The translations under genes were made by a program, and so were the position numbers. This document shows positions 26,440 to 36,813 of a stretch of DNA of 64,000 bases, piece by piece (positions within the stretch are counted from its first letter, which is position 1; every line of letters begins with the position of its first letter). Source of the stretch: Phytoseiulus persimilis (taxonomy: Eukaryota > Arthropoda > Arachnida > Mesostigmata > Phytoseiidae); assembly GCA_037576195.1 (NCBI GenBank), contig CM075101.1, positions 13,640,001 to 13,704,000 of the forward strand, written 5' to 3'. Under the pieces are notes generated by a model that saw only the letters and a list, made by a program, of their open reading frames with translations, was not told the DNA's origin and searched no databases.

Positions 26440-29400
26440 ATGCGCGGATCTTTCCTGGTTGTCACCTGTTATCTGGTGATGCTGGCAACTGCCCAGCAGA
26501 CGCCACCTGAAGGGAAAGTTTTTCCCAATTACAGGATCGAAGAAGGTATGGTTTTTGACGATTCCGTTATCCTAAGCGCGAGCTTCATGGCGATCCAAAC
26601 ACGAGTTGGTGGCGGTCCTTGTGTGTCGATGGGAGCAATCCTCTTGCGGGTGTATCCGATCGCAACGCCGATTGAGATAAGAGATGCTGCTGAACCTCTC
26701 AATCAGTAAGCTTCAATCATCGGAACGTTTAGGAACCATTACGTCCGTTGCTGATCGGAGAAAGGTGAAGGGAGCATCTAGTCCTCCACGTCGAAGAGAA
26801 CCCACAGCACGTCGCCTTGGAATTCTCGCTATTGTGCAGGTCATCAAATGATGGACACGCACCACTCGCGTGCTCGTTGGAGCCTTCGGCTCTGTCGTTG
26901 GACCAAGAGGCACTCGTTGCTCGATGAATGAATTTTATACAAATGTGTCCCTTTCTTTCGTTGCGTCACACCGGAGCGTTGTCTCAACGGAGCCGAATGA
27001 AGACCGAGTGCTCTTATCTTATTGCGTTCGCCATGATCAAACAATGCTCGGGCTATCTGCGGAAAGCTCGTTCGCGAAGAATTGATGTTACGGCTCGTGT
27101 GAGTTCTGTCATCTCTATTCTCGCCGAACGAGGAGACTGTGTGTGTGGGAGGGAAGACCTTCTTTCGCCGGGCTGCTCGTTTCCTCAGTATACGTCAGCC
27201 CGGATTGGACTTTGCCACTTCTGGAGGTTTTGTTCATACGAAAGCACGGCGGGAGTGTGACATCGGTACAGCGACTAGAAGCTGGCCCGACAGTTTGTAC
27301 TCATTTGATGAGGGAAAAAATTAGGAAACCCGAGGAATGTTTCGACACCCAGCCTTGATAGCAGTAAAGAAAACACAGGCAAAACGTAATAATGTGTCAT
27401 TGACTCAGAAAGACAGGACCTCGTGAATAGCTCCTCAGCCAGCGAGCTAGCTCCCAGACTCACATCGCTTCATATTCGCAGATGAAGAGCTATTCTGGTT
27501 GGAAGATGCAACGAAAACCCTCAATGACAAGCTGGCTCAGATAACGAATTCGGGAGTCGCGAATAACATCGTTTTCTTCCTGGGAGATGGTATGGGGGTT
27601 TCGACCGTAACGGCGGGGAGAATCTACAAGGGTCAACGTCGCGGTGCCAGTGGTGAAGAGGCCGTTCTGGACTTCGAGAAGTTCCCCTTCACCGCTCTAT
27701 CAAAGGTTCGTGGAATGGTTTCTGGTCGCGTTTCCTTCATCATTGCTTTCCCCAGGCTCTCATCGGAGGAACGGTGCCCTGTGCGAAGCGCGAGCCGATG
27801 TCGGAACACTAGCAAGCCATCACTCGGAACAGCGCTTTTCGGATAGGAGGGTGGTAACTTCAGCAGACTGTCTTCATGTGGCGCATTCAACATTCATGCC
27901 GGGGAACTACTTCTTCAGATCTTTGTGGCTACGGATGTAATTTTGCGACTCTACGGTGACTCGTTCAAGACAAAACACAAGGCCATCCCGTCGAGTTCCG
28001 CCTTGGTGGTAAAATTGTAGCGGCCACAATCACTGAAGAGTAATTCCCCGGATCCGAAAATCAGACAAAGGCTTTCGGGATCGCTCCCCGTGTGCCTCCC
28101 GGGTCGTCGGGCGTTCTATGTGTCTGGCTGGTCCGCCGTCTGAGAGAAGTGACATTACACCGAATGACGAAGCGCAGCTGTAACAAAAATGGTCCAGTTT
28201 TTCTTAGCTATTAGATGATGTCTCAAGTGCGGCTTCGCGCTTCTCAGCTGTTGTTTGGGGTCAGAGTTCACTGAGATGATCATACCCCAAGAGTTTTCGT
28301 TTCCGATCCGCTCGTTGTAACCGCCTTCCCTGCGGAAGGCATCGGCGCTGCGGAGGGAACGGGGCATGCCTGCGACGCCGTCCGACCTTTGATGATTCGA
28401 TGGCGCTTTTCCCAGGAGCGGCAAAGCTTTGACTTCTTTCTTGGAGCTTAGTACGCAGTGCGTAATTATTTTCCAGACTTACTCCGTCGACAAACAGACG
28501 CCGGATTCAGCGGCCACTGGAACCGCGTATCTGTGTGGAGTGAAAACCAACAACGGCGTGCTGGGAGTCACGGCTAAGGTCCAGCGAGGAGATTGTGCAG
28601 CGGCCAACCGTCGAGAGAATCAGGTCGAGAGTCTCCTCGCCTGGGCACAGGCTAACGGGAAATGGACAGGTTCGTCGACTCAACTGATATATTGCAAAGT
28701 GGAACTATCGTGAACGCCGGCAGAAAGGATCGCGCCGGAGCCGAAAAGCTGAAATCATTTTCGCCCGGAACCGCCTTGCAGGTTTGGTGACTACGGACAG
28801 CATCACTGGGGCCTCGGCTGCAGCGACCTATGCGCATTCGGCAGATCGAACCTACACGTCTTCTGTCCCCGAGGGTTGTCATTCTAAGGACATCGCGGAA
28901 CAGTTGATCCACGGTGATACGGGTTCGCGTTTAAAAGTCATTTTTGGCGGTGGCTTGTCCGAATTTTTACCCGAGAAGTCCAAGCCCAAGGAGCAAAGAA
29001 TGATCGAAGGTGACGGATTGCCGATAAATGCACGCGGGAACCGGTTTGTGAACATTCAGAATGTTAAAGCGCACTTTGAGAATCGAATTCAGCGACATTC
29101 GTCGTCGACGTATAATCGCCCCATCGGTGACGACATTTTCTGGCTCTTCCAGAAAAGATGGTCGTAATTTGATCGAAGAGTACCTTCAGAGGCACACGGA
29201 AGAGGATACTCGAGCAGCTTTCGTCTGGACTAAGGATCATCTGGAGCAGTTGGAGGATCCTCGATATGCTGCTGATTACCTCTTGGGTCTCTTCGCTCCG
29301 CAGAGGCTTCCGTTCGCTCTCGACTCTCTGTACAGCGAAAACGCCACCCTGTCGTCGGATGAGCCGTCCCTGGCGGAAATGACTCTTGCAGCAATCAAAG

Positions 29401-30222
29401 CTCTGTCGAGAGCGCCACGTGGTAGGCATGAGCGGGTTCAAGCAGACATCTGAAAGGATCTGGATCGGTCGGCACCCGATCTCGGTTCGATTTCATTGTT
29501 GTTTCAGGATTCGTGCTTTTCATCGAAGCGGGGAACATCGATCAAGCGCATCACGACAACATGGCTGCTCATGCTCTGGAAGAAGTTTACCAGTTGGACA
29601 AAGCTGTCCGAGTGTCAACAAAACTTTTGTCCCCAAAGAACACATTGTTCCTTGTGACGGCGGATCATTCTCATCCGTTCAACGTGAACGGCTACGCACC
29701 GCGAGGAAGGAATATTTTGGGCGAGTACTCAGCGAGCCACCAGAGAGATGGTGCCCTCGGAGAACGAATTCTCTGAGGGCCTCTGAACTCGGAGGAGCCG
29801 ATCCTGGACTCGCTCTCGATGACCTGAACTAAATTGCTCATCTCTGCATACATTCGTCGATCCTCTCTAATGAACGAGCTTCTGCAGGCAAAACTGAGAA
29901 AGACGAGCATCACATACTGAGCTACACCTCGGGCCCTGGGGGGAGCGCGATAGCGCGAAAGAAGGATAAGAGCCTCTATCCGTCATTGGTGAATCTCACC
30001 CTCGGAGTCCACAGTGCAGAAGATGTGCCCGTATTCGCCGCAGGCCCTTGGGCGCACTTATTCACGGGCACGGTCGAGCAGTCCTACTTACCGCACGCGT
30101 TGAGTTATGCGGCGTGCATCGGCCCCTACAGCCATCGGTGTGCAAAGACCGAGACTCCTCAGAAAACTTCGGTCAACGTTAACTACATCAAGAACAGGTG
30201 CTCACAGAGAACGTTGTTCTAG
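26440..30222 (+). CDS. Alp: Secreted or membrane alkaline phosphatase
   Basis: Exons 26440-26545, 27482-27705, 28477-28669, 28782-29009, 29158-29421, 29508-29720 and 29888-30222 give 520 residues, typical for animal alkaline phosphatases. A signal peptide (about 1-18) is followed by GDGMG with metal ligand Asp71, the nucleophile motif DSAATGTAYLCG (Ser121), Arg197 in the phosphate-binding position, Glu345/Asp350/His354 in IEAGNIDQAHH, Asp391-His392 in TADHSH, and His451 in VHSAEDV. The enzyme hydrolyses phosphomonoesters outside the cell using two zinc ions and one magnesium. The usual Thr/Gln-His-Ala-Ser/Thr is TGAS here, so the conserved active-site His (position 184) is Gly while the neighbouring Ser is kept. 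No hydrophobic GPI-anchor tail is seen at this stop; the last exon may instead splice from 30197 into 30400-31006. Intron 6 begins with GC (TTGG|gcgagt). Confidence 0.9.
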
Positions 30223-30399
30223 AGTAAGGTGGTGGTTATCGGTCAGAAGTGATTGAAAAGGTAGCGCGTGAAGAGGGTCGACATGAGGCGGTGCAAGAAT
30301 GGCTGCGCGGTTTGTACATAATGGTTTTTCAATTACCGGTGTGATTCTCACGATCACGTACGCCGGAAAACGGGCATTCATGATGAACCTCGGTTCCAG

Positions 30400-31006
30400 G
30401 ATGGATCGACCCACGGAGGAGCCGTTCCTAGCTGAGGTTCCGGTACCACACAAGGTCAATATTTTGGCGCCAAACCAAATTGAGTTCACCAAAGTGCAAA
30501 CTCCTGTGACAACAGTGAAACCCGCGATGAAAACGGCTTTCGGAGCGACACGTTCTTCGTCACCGGTCACACCCTCCCAGCGGTATATCCAAGTGCCTCA
30601 TGTTAAGCCGGAGGAGCTGCGGAAAACTGCGCCCAACGACGCCGCAACAAATCATCAATCGCCGCATAAGCCGCTATCGCAGGACAGATCGACCGCAAAA
30701 GATTTCCGGAAACAAATCAGTCAGAGACGCAAAAAGGGAGCGAACGCCGTGGCCGCCTCTGAAATCGATGCTGAGATCATGCCGTCGAGTTTCATCAATG
30801 CCAAGCCTGAATCAAGGATGGATGATGAGCCCGTAGAAGTGGTTGCGAACGTCGGACTTGGTATGACAGAGCATTCTCTGCGGAAACAGCGCAAGGTCGT
30901 CAAACTGTACGTCCCAAGAAACGGGAAGTTTTCTAATGGATTCGAGAAAAGATCAGGCATGATGACCAACTACGAAATACAGGTTCCACAAGATCGACAG
31001 AGCTGA
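30400..31006 (+). CDS. Possible C-terminal exon of the alkaline phosphatase, or a separate small gene
   Basis: A 235-codon frame is open from ATG 30299 to a stop at 31006, too long to be comfortable chance. An acceptor (cggttccag) ends at 30399 and is in the right phase to receive a donor at 30198 in the last phosphatase exon (AACAG|gtgctc, a weak donor). Spliced, it would lengthen the phosphatase to 714 residues. The encoded segment is hydrophilic, basic and Pro/Ser-rich, with no domain or membrane segment I recognise. No polyadenylation signal occurs between the phosphatase stop and this frame, but one follows it, which favours a shared transcript. A separate gene starting at 30299 is the alternative. 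Confidence 0.5.
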
Positions 31007-31176
31007 TCCGTCGTACAAAGGGGCATGTGCTGTTACTGTATTTTAATTCCTAAGCTGCTCACGCAGCGAGTGCTGCCAATTAATTATTGTTCGTTGAAAA
31101 TTCTGCCGACCGTCTCGAAATCGGAACCGAAAAGACGACCTGAGTCTCGTGTACAAACAAATTGCGAACTGAGAAC

Positions 31177-31182
31177 AATAAA
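31177..31182 (+). promoter_or_regulatory. Polyadenylation signal AATAAA
   Basis: AATAAA 171 bp beyond the stop at 31006. It is the first good signal downstream of the phosphatase gene and suggests the transcript runs through 30223-31006. Confidence 0.6.
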
Positions 31183-32897
31183 ACTCGCGTGTATGGGTGG
31201 AATAATTTTGAGAAAGGACAACCCATCGTTATTCTTAGCCATCTAGCGAAGTGAGAAGTTCACCTTCATAGTGCGGCGCAGGGACTTGTTTTGAGTGGCT
31301 CAGGCGTCCGGTCGTGTTTAATGATGACTTCCTCACAAATAGTCATGTGACGGAGCCGTTCGCCATGTGAGGCATTATTCTGGTGACGCGCGAGTTAGTT
31401 TTTCGGAAATAATTGTCACGCCAGGGTTGAGGCTTTCCTCGAGGTCCCAGTTCCAGCAGAGGCGATAAATTGATGTCTGTGTCCTGGATGAGTAACTGAT
31501 GGTGCAAAGACCGGCAGCGGCAGTGCTTTCCAGAAAGTTTGGCCACTCGAAACCATGACCTGGACGACTCCTGAGTTCCAGATCAAAGTAACCTTCACAC
31601 ATCTTTCATCAGAAAGAACTCCTCTATCTTCTATGACCGCGATGTCGTTAGATTCGTACTATGAGAGACAGAGCGCCCTCCCGCAAACGTGTTCCTTCTG
31701 AGATTACTGGACTCCGTGTAAAACTACTCAGTCCAAATTTGAGGCCATTCCAACGCCTGGTGTGCCTGAAATCATGGGGAAATAATGATGATGTGCAGCA
31801 GCCCCTTTGACTAGGTATGGTAGTCCGATTTTCGTTGAGAAATTCATCGATGTCACGCGCTGTGCCTTCTCGCGACTTCCTCCTTCTTCTGGCCAGGATC
31901 GATCGGATACGCGGGGTCTCTGCTGTCAGCTCCAGATATCTTCACGACTTTCTCGTTTGTTACCAATTGCAGAGCCGGTAATTCACTGATCGAGAGTCAT
32001 TTCGTCCGCCGTGAGAGGAGTGATTGTTCAGATGAGGAACGAAGATGTGAGCGAAGATCTGCAACATGTGCCGAAAAAGGCTCACCGTAGCTTCATCGTT
32101 TCGAGGCTCCACGCGGACGCGGACACCTCCTTCTTGACTGTGATTTTCACTCATTCATCTGTGGAGAAACTTGTCCAACACGTCCGTAAATGATGAGAAG
32201 TTTTATAAGAAGTCGAATCACACCCATCAATGCGTAAGCCCGATGAATGAGTGGGAACTCGGCGACACAAGCCAGCGTTGCATCGACCAGTTTTTCGCAC
32301 GTCCAGCTTCCCGTTTCACTGTGTCACAAGGTTCACCACGCCGTCGCACGTACCGTGCTTCCCTGAAAAAAAAAACCCATTTGTGATTCGATCGTAAGGT
32401 CGGGCGCGGAGTTGCCTTGAACGCCGAAGAGGAAGCCTACCACAGGCCCAGCCGTACCGGACCAGCTCCTACGGCATTAGTAGCGGCGCCCGTGAAAATC
32501 GTCCTTCCCACAGCTGCAATCAGCGACAGTGCTCCCTCTGCGCGAGGAATCGGCCTGCTCCAAATATGAGCGGGTCTCCGAAGCCTCCTAATATGCGTAT
32601 TCCAATGGGCTCGGAATGATTATGCCGCTAACTTAGCTCTTCTTTCGACTTCAAGCGTTGCGTTCTCTGAAATCACCGGCACCCGTTCACCCTCCGTTGC
32701 TAGCAGCTCTAAGATCCGAACGAGGGAGGAATCATGGGATGGAGCGACCACTCCGGGCATGAAGTTCTAATTCAATGAGGTATTCAACGGTTTTGCAGCT
32801 GTGACTCTCAGTGGTTTCGAAACCGGGGTCGGAGCCTCGGGGACCGCGAGGATTTCTCCGGGGGTTTTTAAGGGCCGCTTCGAATTAGGCTAAAAGT

Positions 32898-33000
32898 ACC
32901 AGTTTTGGGCCACCTACTGACCAGTTATGGGCCACCTACTGACCAGTTATGGGCCACCTACTGATCAGTTATGGGCCACATACTGACCAGTTATGGGCCT
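32898..33000 (+). repeat. Subterminal tandem repeat of about 22 bp
   Basis: Four to five near-identical units with core CCAGTTATGGGCCACCTACTGA follow each other without spacer; single-base variants distinguish them (tgatcag, cacatac). They sit just inside the left terminus of the transposon. Subterminal arrays often serve as transposase-binding sites; that role is inferred. Confidence 0.85.
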
Positions 33001-33476
33001 CAAGGGCGGTGAGCTTTTCCACAAGGGGACCAACTCTTGGGGACGTGTGGGGACTTAAAAGGAGAGCTCCGGTCCTCATCACCAAAGCGCCTATGACTTC
33101 GAATTCGTCCGCACTACATATAATCCGCTTCGTCTGTCAGTTTGGCCGCACTCATTATAGAATATTTGGGGGTGATTCCAGGACCAATCTGACCATACTT
33201 TTCTAAACCCGGAGGGGTGATTCCGGGATCTATCTGACCATATTCCTTGGAGTCTCCGGAGGTTATTCCCGGAACCTAAAGAGGTGATTACGGCGTCGAC
33301 CTGACCACTTTTTTTCAAAATGGAGGTAATCACTCTGATTGAGGAAGATGGGAGGGAGGAAATCATCAGATCGTTCCACGATTCACCTCGTCACGAAGGA
33401 GAGGCGCTTCCTCCCCACGAAAAGCCTCCGGTTGGAGCAGTACTTCGATATCCGTCCATAATTAGTTGTAGTAGTC

Positions 33477-33547
33477 CATAACGATTTGACCCATAACTAG
33501 TGGGTGGCCCAAAACTGGTAAGTGGCCCATAACTGGTACTTTTACCC
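33477..33547 (-). repeat. Inverted right-end copies of the subterminal repeat
   Basis: Reverse-complement copies of the left-end unit (ccataac, gtggcccaaaactggt, gtggcccataactggt), spaced more loosely and more diverged than on the left. Confidence 0.75.
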
Positions 33548-34076
33548 TATAGAACTGCCGCGGACGTGAAACAGATCGCTTCATCTTTCCCACGGGTGTC
33601 CGCAGTGAAACTTTCTACGAAGTCCCGCATTCTCGTCGACGAAGCCACGCAGTACAACCATTGCGAGGCGGCGAGACGCTGCAAGAAACACTCTCTCGGA
33701 ATCCCTCCCAGGTGTCAAGCGCGAGTCGAATTCCTGATGGCCTCGATTACACAGCCTTCTTTGTTGTTATCGCCTCCATCCATCCCTCCAGTTTTTTTTC
33801 TGTCAGAACATCCGGAGGCAAGTAGCTATACTGAGATGCACGGGATGAACGCCGGCTCTGTCGCACCATTGCGAACGCCACTGGCCAAACTTCCATGCGC
33901 TAAGCCTAAACGGCGGAACCTTTCAGAACATTAGCACGTGCGTTCGCCGCTTACTTTTGTTCGATGAGCGGATACGGGTGATCCTCGGAGTCGATCGGCG
34001 GGGAGAATGCTCACACTCACAGAGCGCCTTTGATGTCAGACGTGTATGAGCGGAGCAGTTCGACAGTTACCGCACG

Positions 34077-35610
34077 ATGAGAGCGGCGAGCGCCGCATTG
34101 AACTTTTCGCGCAGGGTCTACTCTGGAATCCAGCCGACTGGAGTCCCCCATCTAGGGAACTATTTTGGCGCAATCGCGCAATGGACGCACTTACAGGTGA
34201 GGGCCGAGAGAAGATCCGGAAAAGGCTTCGTGCCTGGAGAGAGCGATCCCCGTTCTAGTCATGTTCAATCTAACAAGAGACAACAAGAAAAAGCGAAACC
34301 ATTCGCAGTGCTAACAGTGAGATAATTGGATCACCCGCAGGAATCCTCGGATACACTTATTTGTATCGTCGATTTACACTCGATCACGATCCCAGGCTTT
34401 GATCCCTCTGGTCTTCGGTCGAACATCGAGCTCATGGCGGCCTCTCTCCTGGCGTCTGGAGTCAGACCGGAGAGTATTTACCTCCAGAGTTTAGTCCCTG
34501 AACATGGCCAACTGGCGTGGATCTTCAACTGCATATCCACAATGAACAGAATGTATCATTTCCCCCAATTCAAAGAGAAGTCTACTGGGATGAAGGAAAC
34601 GCCGCTGGGGCTTTACCTCTACCCATTGCTTCAGGCTGCTGATGTGCTTCTTTTCAAGGTCAGTAGAATATCGTTTAGCTCGAGATCCCCTACGAAAACA
34701 TGCAAACTGAGGGGACCGAGGACATATTTTCGGAATGCGTCGTTCAACTCGATGACGTAAAGCGTCTTGCAGGGTACCCACGTTCCGGTGGGCGATGATC
34801 AACTACCGCACATCCATCTGATACAAGATATCGCCCAATCTTTCAATAAGCGCTTCGGCAAGGAAGTTTTCCCCTATTGTGAGCCTCTAGTCGACAAAAG
34901 CAGTGCTAGAGTTCGTGATCTCAAACATCCAGAGAAGAAGATGTCGAAGAGCAATATGCCGCAGGGTCGAATCGATATCGTCGATACCCCGGAAGATATA
35001 CGGAGCAAAGTGCAGAAAGTGAGCGTTCCGTCGCGAGATCATCAGTTCACAGATTCAGATTATTGTCCTTCCCCATGATTGGTAGAACCAACATTCGCAA
35101 CCAGGGTACGAGTGCAGAATCGCTTTCCACAGGCCAAGACGGATTGCACTTCTGCAGTGACCTTCGATCCTACGGAGAGACCCGGCGTTTCCAATCTGAT
35201 ACGTCTCCATTCCCTCTGTTCTGGTCAAAGTGTTGAAGATATAGTGAACGAAGTCAGGGATCTGAACACCGGGCAATACAAGGTTTGTTGGTTTGCGCAC
35301 TCCATCAGCAGGAATCATGATTTGCGCCCCATAATTTCCGCTGATCGAACGACATCCGGTTTTGCATGTACCTAATCTCAATCATCATTTTCAGCCTGTT
35401 GTTGCGAACTCGATTGTAGAATTCCTGCGGCCGATCCGAGAGCGCACCGAAGATTTCAAGAGGAATAAACCGATGCTGTGGGATCTCTTGAGAAAGAATT
35501 CGCAGCGGGTCCGAGTCGAGGCCAAGCGAACTTTGCACGAAGTTCGAACCGTAATGGGAATGGAATACGTGTCTGATGTCGGGTCGAATCCCGCTCGGAT
35601 AGCGCAGTGA
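34077..35610 (+). CDS. WARS2: Tryptophanyl-tRNA synthetase, mitochondrial
   Basis: Exons 34077-34196, 34341-34658, 34773-35018, 35133-35282 and 35395-35610, all split in phase 0, encode 349 residues. The class I synthetase signatures are present: a HIGH-type motif PHLGNY at residues 24-29 and KMSKS at 202-206. Between them are family blocks [21 protein letters not shown] and [13 protein letters not shown], and after them [11 protein letters not shown] and PGVSNLI. Its length and bacterial-type layout fit the mitochondrial enzyme (human 360), not the cytosolic WARS1. The short basic N-terminus ([16 protein letters not shown]) is a plausible mitochondrial presequence. It charges mitochondrial tRNA-Trp. 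ATG 34077 was chosen because the HIGH region follows within 24 residues. Confidence 0.95.
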
Positions 35611-35659
35611 TCCGTGCATCTAGGCTTATCCAATGGAAGTGTTGTCATCATCGTAATGG

Positions 35660-35665
35660 AATAAA
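35660..35665 (+). promoter_or_regulatory. Polyadenylation signal AATAAA of WARS2
   Basis: AATAAA 50 bp after the WARS2 stop codon. Confidence 0.7.
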
Positions 35666-36813
35666 TTCCCACGCGATTCTAGGAATATGCTAGAGTTGTT
35701 TTGGTGGTGCTAGGGAATCGAGGAGCGGGAACCACGGGTGATGCTCTATCCATCACTCGAAGAAAAAGAGGATCGCGATGAATGAGCTCCGATTGTTCAA
35801 ACTTAACGGAAGAAAACTCATTTATTTCGATATCCACATTCTAGAATAATCGAATCCAACAACTGAACAACTGAGTATAACGACGCCATTAACTCTTATC
35901 TTATCCCGGTGACTTTCCGTTATGTTTGCCCCACCTGAATCTTCCGTTGAAAACTAGTATGCGTTCTTCGGCTAACTAAATCACATAAACTTATCATTAT
36001 TTCCAACGTCCTCGTCCTAGTCGTCAAGATCATTACAGACCATCGTTTCGATCAGCAGAGGTTCCCTCTGATATAAAGTATCATGATATCCTATTCGTCG
36101 TTCCCTTCATGTGAATCAAGGGACGAAATTGAAAGAACGAGCTTCCTTCGGTTGCTAATATTTGAATTGATAGATCGCTTGATTTCAAAGAGGATTTACC
36201 TCGTATTAGATCGTTTTGCGGTAGTCAATCATTGAACACTGTTGGTCCCCAGGAAGAATACCGGAGACCCAGCTTAACTCTGGAAGGAATGGTTGAGATA
36301 TCAATCGCACTCAAAAATCGACTCTGTTGGCGCCAACGTGCTCAAGCCTTCAAGCGAATTCCAGGCAGAATGATGAAGATATGATGTTCGCGGTGACCAC
36401 GTTTTCATCAAGATAGATAGATCGTTATTGGATAGAAACTCGAGCGATCGATCAAGCGGCCGTCTGGCACTCTCATGATCAGACAGACACCTTATGAACA
36501 GAGTTTTGCACGTGGAAGTGCCCGCCAGAACACCGGTTGGCGGGTCACCTAGGTAGCTATAGAACGGTAGCGCAAACTTGCGATACAGCCGATGCCGCGT
36601 TGACGGGAGAGTTCGTGGATTCCCCCCCCCCCCCCCCCCCAGCTTCTGAAGTCGCAATAGAAAGAAGAACCATGCGATAATGCCGAAAAGCTGTCCCAGG
36701 ACAACGTGCCCGGACAGTCGTGCAGCAATGCTGCACATCCGCAGCGGAGCAGAGGCGGCGAGCGCGGCAGCAGCAGCAACAAGAGCAGTTGCTTTCACTG
36801 CGGAGCTGCCTGC
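35666..36813. other. Spacer between the convergent WARS2 and WDR7 genes
   Basis: No gene seen. It holds the WDR7 3' UTR on the minus strand, a possible minus-strand AATAAA at 35826-35821, and a C19 run at 36622-36640. Confidence 0.5.
36622..36640. repeat. Poly-C homopolymer (C19)
   Basis: Nineteen consecutive C, the longest homopolymer in the window, about 175 bp beyond the WDR7 stop and therefore probably G19 in its 3' UTR. Confidence 0.9.

Larger units (their letters stand above)
32888..33547. mobile_element. Non-autonomous DNA transposon (MITE-like) with terminal inverted and subterminal repeats
   Basis: The ends are inverted copies: the left starts GGCTAAAAGTACCAGTT and the right, reverse-complemented, starts GGGTAAAAGTACCAGTT. 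Each is flanked by TA (32886-32887 and 33548-33549), consistent with a TA target-site duplication. Inside the left end a unit of about 22 bp (core AGTTATGGGCCACCTACTGACC) is repeated about four times in tandem; the right end has two or three inverted, more degenerate copies. The middle (about 33165-33310) contains several diverged copies of another unit with core GGTGATTCC and CTGACCA. At 660 bp with no transposase frame it must depend on an enzyme supplied in trans. A TA duplication is typical of Tc1/mariner and some other superfamilies; the superfamily is not decided. Confidence 0.8.
31007..34076. other. Intergenic region containing a DNA transposon
   Basis: Apart from the 660-bp inverted-repeat element at 32888-33547 I see no gene. 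Short open stretches, such as 122 codons at 33566-33934, are not recognisable. Confidence 0.5.
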
